From NCBI GenBank assembly GCA_003660635.1, contig QMUP01000032.1, positions 1 to 7,732 of the forward strand: a stretch of 7,732 bases of DNA. Direction: 5' to 3'. This DNA is from Candidatus Wolframiiraptor sp. Lineage in GTDB: Archaea; Thermoproteota; Nitrososphaeria_A; Caldarchaeales; Wolframiiraptoraceae. This document shows positions 1-6,536 of this stretch, piece after piece (position 1 is the stretch's first letter; every line of letters starts with the position of its first letter). The notes under the pieces were generated by a model. It had not been told where the DNA came from. It searched no databases and worked only from the letters and a program-made list of their open reading frames with translations. A program made the translations under genes and the position numbers.

Positions 1-42
1 ACCGCACATGAACTCGAGGAAATCGTGAAGAAGGCGTTTTAA
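1..42 (+). CDS. C-terminal end of an unrecognised protein (partial)
   Basis: Frame 1 reads TAHELEEIVKKAF and then TAA at 40-42. The charged, helix-like peptide and the clean stop 67 bases before the next start fit the tail of a gene that begins outside the window. Thirteen residues are too few to assign a family, and a chance open frame of this length cannot be excluded. Confidence 0.4.
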   Translation, partial: TAHELEEIVKKAF

Positions 43-45
43 ATC

Positions 46-59
46 TCTCAGAACTGAGA
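46..59. repeat. Short inverted repeat after the partial gene
   Basis: TCTCA and TGAGA form a 5-base-pair stem around a GAAC loop (6 pairs if the loop is only AA), four bases after the stop codon at 40-42. It could help end the upstream transcript. No T-tract follows it and archaeal termination usually relies on T-runs rather than hairpins, so the role is doubtful. Confidence 0.25.
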
Positions 60-76
60 TGCCATCACCTTAGAAG

Positions 77-84
77 CATATTTG
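77..84 (+). promoter_or_regulatory. Candidate TATA box for the IMPase-family gene
   Basis: CATATTTG is preceded by the purine-rich TAGAAG, resembling a BRE. Its centre lies about 29 bases before the ATG at 110, the same distance seen for other genes in the window, so transcription could begin only a few bases before the start codon. Confidence 0.4.
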
Positions 85-109
85 AAGAAGTTTTACGGAG
101 TTTCAGAGG

Positions 110-916
110 ATGTTGAGGGAGATCATCCGAGACGCATTGCTTGAGGCGCATCATGTTCTACAAGATGCTCTCTCGAAGGGACTTACAAAGATTGAGGGAA
201 GAGGCGGGTTTGGAGATTATTCTCGGCAATTTGACATCTTAACCGAGAAGGCGATAATAAAGTCCATCAAAAATCGATTAAATAGGGCATACATAGTCTC
301 TGAGGAAGTGGGAGAAGTCCCTTGTGAGGACCCAGAATTCTACGTTCTAATAGATCCAGTCGATGGATCTACAAATGCCTCTCGCGGGTTACCGTTTTAC
401 GCCTCATCAATAGCTGTGGCGAAATCTCCTAAGATGGATGATGTAATAGCCGCTGGAGTAATAAATCATCAAACGGGGAAGATATATTTAGGAGACGAAG
501 AAAGCGGCGTAACAGTCAACAGTAGTCCACCATCAATGAGTAAGCAGATTTCTTTGAAAGACGCATTAGTATTCGCAGACCTTTCAAACCTAAAAAAGGA
601 AGAAGAGGACGGCTTTAATCCCAGGGATTGGTGTACGGCGATAATAACGAAGGCCAGGCACGCTAGGTTTTTCGCCGCCGCCAGCTTAGAGATAGCTTAT
701 ATCCTTGAGGGTAAAGCCGACGCCTTTGTATGCGCTTCACGCGACCTAAAGGTCATGGACTTTTGCGCTTCTGCGGTTCTTGTAAAATGGGCTGGAGGCG
801 AATATCGTGTATTGGGTGGGAAAGGTGATATACTGTTAACGGAGAATACCCGTCTAGGGATAATAGTTGCGTCGACGAATTCTCTGCTTGAAGAGATTCT
901 TTCATTAAAGAGATAA
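110..916 (+). CDS. Inositol-monophosphatase / fructose-1,6-bisphosphatase family phosphatase
   Basis: This is a 268-residue Mg2+-dependent sugar-phosphate phosphatase of the IMPase superfamily, the normal length for the archaeal IMPase/FBPase type. The metal-binding set is visible: SEEVGE at 64-69, DPVDGSTN at 82-89 (Asp82 and Asp85), and Asp217 in KVMDF, followed by WAGGEY in place of the usual WDxAxG-like element. AAASLEIAYILEGKADAF at 189-206 is the typical core helix and strand. The protein is soluble, with no signal peptide. ATG 110 is chosen because GGAG at 97-100 lies 9 bases before it and a TATA-like box lies about 29 bases before it. It is the first gene of a cassette with a KARI-like protein and an alcohol dehydrogenase, so a dedicated phosphatase role in that pathway is possible. 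Substrate (inositol-1-phosphate, fructose-1,6-bisphosphate or other) cannot be settled from sequence. Confidence 0.88.
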   Translation: MLREIIRDALLEAHHVLQDALSKGLTKIEGRGGFGDYSRQFDILTEKAIIKSIKNRLNRAYIVSEEVGEVPCEDPEFYVLIDPVDGSTNASRGLPFYASSIAVAKSPKMDDVIAAGVINHQTGKIYLGDEESGVTVNSSPPSMSKQISLKDALVFADLSNLKKEEEDGFNPRDWCTAIITKARHARFFAAASLEIAYILEGKADAFVCASRDLKVMDFCASAVLVKWAGGEYRVLGGKGDILLTENTRLGIIVASTNSLLEEILSLKR

Positions 917-1963
<1,047 letters not shown>

Positions 1964-1976
1964 TCTTTTCAAAAAT

Positions 1977-1982
1977 CTTATA
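1977..1982 (+). promoter_or_regulatory. Candidate TATA box for the Fe-type alcohol dehydrogenase
   Basis: CTTATA follows an A-rich CAAAAAT and is centred 31 bases before the in-frame ATG at 2010. The earlier ATG at 1983 directly abuts this box, so both cannot be used from the same promoter. Confidence 0.45.
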
Positions 1983-2009
1983 ATGTCCGCCGAGCTACAT
2001 GATTCGAGC

Positions 2010-3278
2010 ATGTCTGAGACAGATTTTCTTAGAGCCGAAGAATTGCTGAAGGAGTTTAAAGGGGGGAACTATGCCTTTGGCGATGATGCACTAAGCAAGC
2101 TTGCGGAATTCTCGTCTAACTTGGGGAAGCGGGTCGCGATAATAAGTGGTCTCACGGCGAAGAAAACGGGTCTCCTAAAAAGGATTATTCAAGAATTAGA
2201 GAGAGCAGATATTAAAGTGGCTGGTGTAATTGACGGCGCAAGGCCTAATACTCCCAAAGAAGATGTGTACAGAATTGCTTACCAACTCTTGAAGCTGAGT
2301 TGGGATTTCGTTTTAGCTGTAGGTGGGGGAAGTTGCCTGGACGGCGCTAAAGCAGCGATGGTATTAAGCTCACGTGGGGGGATTTTAGAGGATTATTTCG
2401 GCGTCGGGAAAGTTTCTGAGATTTCACGAGAACAGATACCGCTTCTGGCGATTCAGACCGCGAGTGGATCGGCATCACATCTAACAAAATATTCGAATGT
2501 GACTGATATGATAAGTTTCCAGAAAAAACTCATAGTAGATAACGCGATTATTCCTCCTAAAGCGATTTTTCAATATGATGTAACCGTGACGGCGCCTCCT
2601 GAACTGACTAAAGACGGCGCGCTTGATGGGATTTCCCACTGTTGGGAAGTCTGGATGGGCGCCTCTGGAAAGAATTTCTATGAGAAGGTCGGCGAAGTAG
2701 CTTACTTGGGTATAAAGCTCATCGTAGAAAATCTTCCAAAAGCGCTCGAGAATCCCGAAGACCGTGAAGCTAGATATGCCTTGGGCTTGGGGACGGATCT
2801 AGGCGGATACTCTATAATGATCGGCGGAACCAATGCTGGTCACCTCGGGAGTTTTTCACTAGTTGACGTACTACCACACGGTAGGGCCTGCGCCATTTTA
2901 AACCCCTACTACACGGTGTTGTTTGCTCCAGCCATCCAAGATCAACTAAGAAAAGTTGCGGTGATCTTCAAGGAAAATGACTATCTTCAGGAGGATATAG
3001 AATCGCTCGGAGGAAGAGCGTTGGCCGAGGCCGTGGCAAAAGCAATGATAGCTTTTGAAAAGAAGATAGGATTTCCAACGACGTTGAGGGAAGCCGGCGT
3101 GACTGAGAAACATATTCGGCGAATGATCGCCGCCGCGAAAGATCCACAGCTGAAAATGAAGCTCCAGAATATGCCTATACCGATGGACCCCGATGCCGGG
3201 GATATAGAACGGCTAATGGAGCCGACGCTCTACGCCGCATATACCGGCAACTTAGCATTTATTCCAAAACTCGATTAG
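2010..3278 (+). CDS. Iron-type (group III) alcohol dehydrogenase family protein
   Basis: This is a 422-residue NAD(P)-dependent dehydrogenase of the Fe-ADH superfamily, slightly longer than the usual 380-400. The N-terminal nucleotide domain carries GGGSCLD at 105-111 and TASGSASHLT at 150-159. The metal domain shows Asp206-x3-His210 (DGISHC), His278 in the NAGHLGSF segment and His290 in PHGRA. In FucO-like enzymes the third and fourth metal ligands are 14 residues apart; here the only candidate pair is 12 apart. This may be a clade trait rather than a defect. Start 2010 is favoured by the TATA box 31 bases upstream; an in-frame ATG at 1983 would add nine residues and has no Shine-Dalgarno. 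It is the third gene of the cassette, probably reducing an aldehyde or ketone, or oxidising an alcohol. It lacks an obvious match to glycerol-1-phosphate dehydrogenase, which is a shorter protein. Confidence 0.87.
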   Translation: MSETDFLRAEELLKEFKGGNYAFGDDALSKLAEFSSNLGKRVAIISGLTAKKTGLLKRIIQELERADIKVAGVIDGARPNTPKEDVYRIAYQLLKLSWDFVLAVGGGSCLDGAKAAMVLSSRGGILEDYFGVGKVSEISREQIPLLAIQTASGSASHLTKYSNVTDMISFQKKLIVDNAIIPPKAIFQYDVTVTAPPELTKDGALDGISHCWEVWMGASGKNFYEKVGEVAYLGIKLIVENLPKALENPEDREARYALGLGTDLGGYSIMIGGTNAGHLGSFSLVDVLPHGRACAILNPYYTVLFAPAIQDQLRKVAVIFKENDYLQEDIESLGGRALAEAVAKAMIAFEKKIGFPTTLREAGVTEKHIRRMIAAAKDPQLKMKLQNMPIPMDPDAGDIERLMEPTLYAAYTGNLAFIPKLD

Positions 3279-3321
3279 ATACTGATTTTCCACGCCTCTC
3301 AAGTTGGATTCAGATTAATCT

Positions 3322-3331
3322 TAATTTTATA
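3322..3331 (+). promoter_or_regulatory. Candidate TATA box for taw1
   Basis: TAATTTTATA lies in the 73-base gap after the dehydrogenase gene, about 25 bases before the TTG at 3352. A second AT-rich word, ATTAATCTTA, lies just upstream. It separates taw1 from the preceding cassette. Confidence 0.45.
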
Positions 3332-3351
3332 GGCTGTCCGCAGATAACCTG

Positions 3352-4371
3352 TTGGAGGGGTTGCCTACGGGCGCCGTCGCGAGCAGGGCTTCGAGGCTTG
3401 AAGTCAAGGAGATGGCGAAACTTAGGAAGGCCGGTTATAGGATTGTGGGGAGACATTCAGCGGTCAAGATATGTCATTGGACGAAATCCGTTCTCAGAGG
3501 GGGTAAAAACTGCTATAAAGGGTGGTATGGTATCCGGAGTCATAGATGCCTCCAGATGACCCCCTCCCTCCAGTACTGCAACCTGATGTGCATCTTTTGC
3601 TGGAGACATCATACAATCAATAGGGTTGAGGCTTATTCCGGGGATTGGGATCCACCCGAGGAGATCTTGGACGGCTTGATAAAAGAGCAGCGGCAACTAC
3701 TCTCCGGCTTTAAGGGCAACCCCCGGGTTGACAGGCGGTTATTTGAGGAAGCGATGGAGCCGAAGCACATGGCGATATCGCTCGACGGCGAGCCGACTAT
3801 GTATCCGTATCTAGGGGATCTCATCAAGCTGGCCAGGCGTAGGGGGATGACCACATTTCTTGTTACAAATGGGATGAACCCGGCTGCCCTGAAAAAATTA
3901 GTGGAAGAAGATGCTATGCCCACTAACCTCTACATAAGCGTCTATGGGCACAATGAGGAGCTCCACCGCCGGATATGCAGACCCCTGATCCCAGATAGTT
4001 GGAATAGGCTCCTAGAGAGTTTAAGGATGATGAATGAATTCCAAGGGTCGAGGAAGGTGATAAGGCTGATAATGATCAAGGACTACACGATGCAGGATCC
4101 AGAAAAATATGCTGAGTTGATTAAATTAGCAAATCCGGATTTCGTTGAGTGTAAGGGGTACATGCACGTCGGAGAGTCTCAGAAAAGGCTTAGGAAGGAG
4201 AATATGCCCACGCTTGACGAGATAAGGATCTTCGCTCAAAAGCTCTCTTCTGAACTTGGATATGAATATCTAGCGGAAGATTATCCCAGTAGGGTGAGCC
4301 TCTTGGCAAATCCTTCATCGAAATATTATGATGAGGTCTGCAGAAGGATACTCAAGCAGTCAGGTGGATAA
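3352..4371 (+). CDS. taw1: S-adenosylmethionine-dependent 4-demethylwyosine synthase (Taw1/TYW1)
   Basis: Radical SAM enzyme that condenses N1-methylguanosine-37 of tRNA-Phe with pyruvate carbons to make the tricyclic imG-14, the first committed step of wyosine synthesis. Known only in archaea and eukaryotes. The radical SAM cluster is Cys76-x3-Cys80-x2-Cys83. The second iron-sulfur cluster typical of archaeal TYW1 is represented by Cys41 (KICHW), Cys54 (KNCYK) and Cys66 (HRCLQ). EPKHMAISLDGEPTMYPY, LYISVYG and YMHVGESQKRL are family hallmarks, and the length of 339 residues is normal. There is no flavodoxin domain, as expected in archaea. The TTG at 3352 is about 25 bases after a TATA-like box. 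TTG 3361 and ATG 3412 are alternatives that keep every motif. The 3' end overlaps the convergent HIT gene by 20 bases. Confidence 0.93.
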   Translation: MEGLPTGAVASRASRLEVKEMAKLRKAGYRIVGRHSAVKICHWTKSVLRGGKNCYKGWYGIRSHRCLQMTPSLQYCNLMCIFCWRHHTINRVEAYSGDWDPPEEILDGLIKEQRQLLSGFKGNPRVDRRLFEEAMEPKHMAISLDGEPTMYPYLGDLIKLARRRGMTTFLVTNGMNPAALKKLVEEDAMPTNLYISVYGHNEELHRRICRPLIPDSWNRLLESLRMMNEFQGSRKVIRLIMIKDYTMQDPEKYAELIKLANPDFVECKGYMHVGESQKRLRKENMPTLDEIRIFAQKLSSELGYEYLAEDYPSRVSLLANPSSKYYDEVCRRILKQSGG

Positions 4372-4846
4372 ATCGCTCTCTAATTCTTCTCCAGCTCTCT
4401 TCCAATGCCTCAGGAATCACTTTTGTATCAGAGATAACGGGCATAAAATTGGTGTCTCCAGCCCAGCGCGGGACTACATGAAAATGAAGGTGATCTTCAA
4501 CTCCAGCCCCGGCGACCTTGCCTAGATTCAGGCCGATATTAAATCCATCTGGCTTATATTCTTCCTTCAAAGCTTTGATTGAGAGTTTTAGGAGCTTCAT
4601 TATCTCTCTCGACTCATCGTCATCTAGATCAGATATGCTGCCGATGTGCCTATAAGGGGCGATCATGAGATGGCCATTATTATAGGGATATCGATTAAGG
4701 ATGACGAAGCAGGCCTTCCCCCTGAAGACGACGAGATTATTTTTGTCGTCATTTTCCTTCGCCGCCCTGCATAAGAAGCAGCCCTCATTTTTCTCGGAGA
4801 ATTTCTTTATGTAGGCCATCCTCCACGGAGCCCATAGAATCTTCAT
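4352..4846 (-). CDS. HIT-family protein, Ap4A phosphorylase-like
   Basis: This 164-residue histidine-triad nucleotide enzyme has its triad at His119-x-His121-x-His123 (HLHFHVVPRW), with the catalytic histidine expected at 121. NIGLNLGKVAGAG and WAGDTNFM resemble the Ap4A phosphorylase branch typified by mycobacterial Rv2613c, which cleaves diadenosine tetraphosphate to ADP plus ATP. A Cys23-x2-Cys26 pair with His67 (APYRH) suggests a structural zinc site. The start is ATG 4846, giving the conserved MKILWAPWRM N-terminus, 30 bases from a TATA box. An upstream in-frame GTG at 4867 would add seven residues and lies only about 10 bases from that box, so it is less likely. Divergent from moaC; the 3' end overlaps taw1 by 20 bases. 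Exact nucleotide substrate is inferred. Confidence 0.9.
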   Translation of the reverse strand: MKILWAPWRMAYIKKFSEKNEGCFLCRAAKENDDKNNLVVFRGKACFVILNRYPYNNGHLMIAPYRHIGSISDLDDDESREIMKLLKLSIKALKEEYKPDGFNIGLNLGKVAGAGVEDHLHFHVVPRWAGDTNFMPVISDTKVIPEALEESWRRIRERFIHLTA

Positions 4847-4872
4847 AATCTTGTAAAAGTTTTTCACCGCGG

Positions 4873-4880
4873 TAATTTAA
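4873..4880 (-). promoter_or_regulatory. TATA box for the HIT gene
   Basis: On the minus strand this reads TTAAATTA, directly preceded by the purine-rich GGAGGAAGA, a good BRE. The centre is about 30 bases from ATG 4846, predicting a leaderless mRNA. Confidence 0.55.
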
Positions 4881-4915
4881 TCTTCCTCCCTACTACAGGC
4901 CATTAAAGGGAAAAC

Positions 4916-4923
4916 GATTAATC
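4916..4923 (+). promoter_or_regulatory. TATA box for moaC-moaB
   Basis: GATTAATC follows the purine-rich AAAGGGAAAAC (BRE-like). It is centred about 38 bases before the moaC TTG, so transcription would begin around 4945-4950, giving either a short leader that keeps part of the GGAGG or a start just upstream of it. Confidence 0.5.
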
Positions 4924-4944
4924 TTTCGACGCGTCCATTACGGC

Positions 4945-4949
4945 GGAGG
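4945..4949 (+). promoter_or_regulatory. Shine-Dalgarno of moaC, fixing a TTG start
   Basis: GGAGG lies 8 bases before TTG 4958. No in-frame ATG or GTG precedes the conserved VDVSEK motif, so this site decides the unusual start. It is one of the few clear ribosome binding sites in the window. Confidence 0.7.
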
Positions 4950-4957
4950 ATTGGCTC

Positions 4958-5401
4958 TTGGAGATACGGCAAGTTGACGTTTCTGAGAAGAACGTTGTAA
5001 GGAGAGAAGCCGTAGCCAGGGGATTCATTAAACTCAAACCCGAAACGATTAAGAAGATTAGAGGTGGTGAGATCGAGAAAGGGGATCCATTGCAAGTTGC
5101 TAGGATCGCGGGCATAAATGCCGCGAAGCTCACGCCATTTCTCCTTCCATTATGTCACCCGCTAAAGCTCGACCATGTGCTGATCGATGCCATGATAAAG
5201 GACGATGGAGTAGAAGTTGTTGCACGGGTTAAGGCGACCGAGAAGACCGGTGTCGAGATGGAGGCGTTAACGGCGGTTTCGATAGCTCTGCTAAATATCT
5301 GGGATGTTGTTAAGCCTTACGAAAAGGATGAATTAGGCCAGTATCCGGAAACCGTGATAACAGGGATTAAGGTGATTGAGAAGAGGAAGGAGGAGCCATG
5401 A
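4958..5401 (+). CDS. moaC: Cyclic pyranopterin monophosphate synthase MoaC
   Basis: Converts 3',8-cyclo-7,8-dihydro-GTP (made by MoaA) to cyclic pyranopterin monophosphate, the second step of molybdenum/tungsten cofactor synthesis. Works as a cytosolic hexamer. The whole family core is present in 147 residues: VDVSEK at 6-11, GDPLQVARIAGINAAK, LCHPL at 65-69, KTGVEMEALTAV at 96-107, and the active-site pair Asp116-x2-Lys119 (equivalent to E. coli Asp128 and Lys131). It starts at TTG 4958 with GGAGG 8 bases upstream, and ends by overlapping the ATG of moaB by four bases. moaA and moaE are not in the window. Confidence 0.95.
   Translation: MEIRQVDVSEKNVVRREAVARGFIKLKPETIKKIRGGEIEKGDPLQVARIAGINAAKLTPFLLPLCHPLKLDHVLIDAMIKDDGVEVVARVKATEKTGVEMEALTAVSIALLNIWDVVKPYEKDELGQYPETVITGIKVIEKRKEEP
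5389..5393 (+). promoter_or_regulatory. Shine-Dalgarno of moaB inside the end of moaC
   Basis: GGAGG lies 4 bases before ATG 5398, within the last codons of moaC. With the ATGA stop/start overlap it indicates translational coupling of the two genes. Confidence 0.65.
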
Positions 5402-5925
5402 AGTCCTCAAAGGAGGAGCACCGGAGACATGCCCCAAAAACCCTTAGATTTGCCTTGATAACCGTAAGTAGCTCGAGGTATTCGGCGAAAATTAGAGGAG
5501 AAAAATATCGTGATGAATCGCAGGAAAGGGCCGTGGAAATTATTAAAGAGGCGGGCCACGTAGTCAAGGTCAGAGATCTCGTTGATGATGACCTGAATAT
5601 GATAAGGCTGAAATTATTCGAGCTGCTGAAGGATGTCGATCTCGACGTATTAGTCTTCATAGGCGGTACTGGTGTTTCGAAGAAAGATGTGACGATAGAA
5701 GCGATTAAGCCGCTTCTCGACAAGGAGTTAAATGGGTTCGGTGAGATATTCAGGTGGATAAGCTTTCAGAGGATAGGTGTAGCTGCCTTCTTAAGCAGGG
5801 CCATGATGGGGACGATAAACGATAAGGCGGTCATGTGCGTTCCCGGTTCTCCACAGGCCGTTGAAACCGCTTTAGAGGAATTTATCCCCGAACTCCCCCA
5901 CCTCATCTATATACTTAGATCTTAG
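5398..5925 (+). CDS. moaB: Molybdopterin adenylyltransferase MoaB
   Basis: MoaB/MogA-family enzyme; archaeal MoaB adenylylates molybdopterin (MPT) before metal insertion by MoeA. The 175-residue protein shows TVSSSR at 22-27, GGTGVSKKDVT at 89-99 with Glu101, GFGEIFR at 113-119, LSRAMMG, and PGSP at 149-152, all core binding motifs of the MoaB fold. The first 15 residues are a basic extension before the first strand. In the loop where relatives usually have DxSG, this protein has DESQ (39-42), a small deviation. The start codon overlaps the moaC stop (ATGA). The last four bases overlap the convergent rps4 stop, so there is no intergenic terminator between the two. Confidence 0.93.
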   Translation: MKSSKEEHRRHAPKTLRFALITVSSSRYSAKIRGEKYRDESQERAVEIIKEAGHVVKVRDLVDDDLNMIRLKLFELLKDVDLDVLVFIGGTGVSKKDVTIEAIKPLLDKELNGFGEIFRWISFQRIGVAAFLSRAMMGTINDKAVMCVPGSPQAVETALEEFIPELPHLIYILRS

Positions 5926-6452
5926 GAAGAGGCTTCTCCACTTTCCTTTGATTCACCTGACGGAGAGGTAGGCGCCGCTATGGGCAGGGTGACTCGGATC
6001 ATTTTTTCCTCGCCTCTCATAACGTGATAGCTGGGCGATCTGACTTTTTTATCACCTACGTATACGTGGCCGTGGACGATGAACTGCCTTGCCTGGTAGA
6101 TTGTTTTCGCGAATCCAAGTCTATAAACCATCGTCTGGAGTCTTCGTTCCAGTATATCTCTAACCGTGAGCTTTAGGACGTCATCGGCGGTCGCGTTTTC
6201 ATCGGTAAGCCCCATTCGATAAAGCTTATTTATCAGGGCCCGCTCTTCCTCAGCCCGTTTTTCACCCGTTAAACCGAAAAGAGCCCTAGCGTGTGCCCTG
6301 ATCTTCCTAAGGATAGTTTCCGCCCTCCAAAGCTCTCGTTTGTTCCTTAACCCGTATTCTCCTAAGAGCTGGAGCTCCGCAGCTAGCCTATCGGCCTTCC
6401 ACGGATGCTTCGGCGTCACGTACTGTTTCCTAGGTTTCTTCGGGTCTCCCAT
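5922..6452 (-). CDS. rps4: 30S ribosomal protein S4 (uS4), archaeal type
   Basis: Primary 16S rRNA-binding protein that nucleates assembly of the small-subunit body. The N-terminus MGDPKKPRKQY with PKHPWKADR is the archaeal/eukaryotic form, without the bacterial-type zinc-binding cysteines. The S4 RNA-binding domain covers about 101-150 (LERRLQTMVYRLGFAKT, ARQFIVHGHVYVG). The length of 176 is normal. The last ~20 residues form a Pro/Ser/Glu-rich, probably disordered tail. ATG 6452 fits the family N-terminus. AAGGAGG is about 21 bases upstream, too far for a ribosome site, whereas a TATA-like word sits 31 bases upstream. In most archaea this gene lies between S13 and S11 with RpoD; here its neighbours are moaB and a DUF89 gene. 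Confidence 0.96.
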   Translation of the reverse strand: MGDPKKPRKQYVTPKHPWKADRLAAELQLLGEYGLRNKRELWRAETILRKIRAHARALFGLTGEKRAEEERALINKLYRMGLTDENATADDVLKLTVRDILERRLQTMVYRLGFAKTIYQARQFIVHGHVYVGDKKVRSPSYHVMRGEEKMIRVTLPIAAPTSPSGESKESGEASS

Positions 6453-6478
6453 CTCAGCGAGTTTCCGGCAATTCCTCC

Positions 6479-6487
6479 TTATTAATC
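6479..6487 (-). promoter_or_regulatory. TATA box for rps4
   Basis: Read on the minus strand as GATTAATAA, it is centred about 31 bases from ATG 6452. It predicts a leaderless or nearly leaderless ribosomal-protein transcript. Confidence 0.5.
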
Positions 6488-6497
6488 TAAGGTGCCG

Positions 6498-6513
6498 AGA
6501 ATATTAATATTCT
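6498..6513. repeat. 16-base perfect palindrome between rps4 and the DUF89 gene
   Basis: AGAATATTAATATTCT reads identically on both strands, with no mismatch and no spacer. It includes ATATTAATAT, centred 31 bases before the DUF89 ATG at 6537. It may simply be a symmetric TATA box, or an operator overlapping one. Confidence 0.7.
6501..6510 (+). promoter_or_regulatory. TATA box for the DUF89 gene
   Basis: ATATTAATAT, preceded by CCGAGA, is centred 31 bases before ATG 6537. This supports ATG 6537 rather than the GTG at 6492, which lies upstream of the box. Confidence 0.5.
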
Positions 6514-6536
6514 TGGAGCAGGGGCGATTCGAGGAG

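Noticed and set aside
3633..3923. Minus-strand open frame of 96 codons
   Set aside because: It is a shadow of taw1, low in complexity and with no family features.
4328..4525. Plus-strand open frame of 65 codons across the taw1/HIT junction
   Set aside because: It only arises from reading the HIT gene antisense and has no ribosome site or conserved motif.
4885..4890. GGGAGG on the minus strand as a Shine-Dalgarno for the HIT gene
   Set aside because: It is about 17 bases from GTG 4867 and about 38 from ATG 4846, and sits directly before a TATA word, so a BRE role is more likely.
5367..5723. Minus-strand Ser/Thr-rich open frame opposite moaB
   Set aside because: Composition is that of an antisense frame and moaB is unambiguous on the plus strand.
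6474..6480. AAGGAGG on the minus strand as the rps4 ribosome binding site
   Set aside because: It is about 21 bases from ATG 6452 and no in-frame start codon lies closer; the family N-terminus supports ATG 6452.
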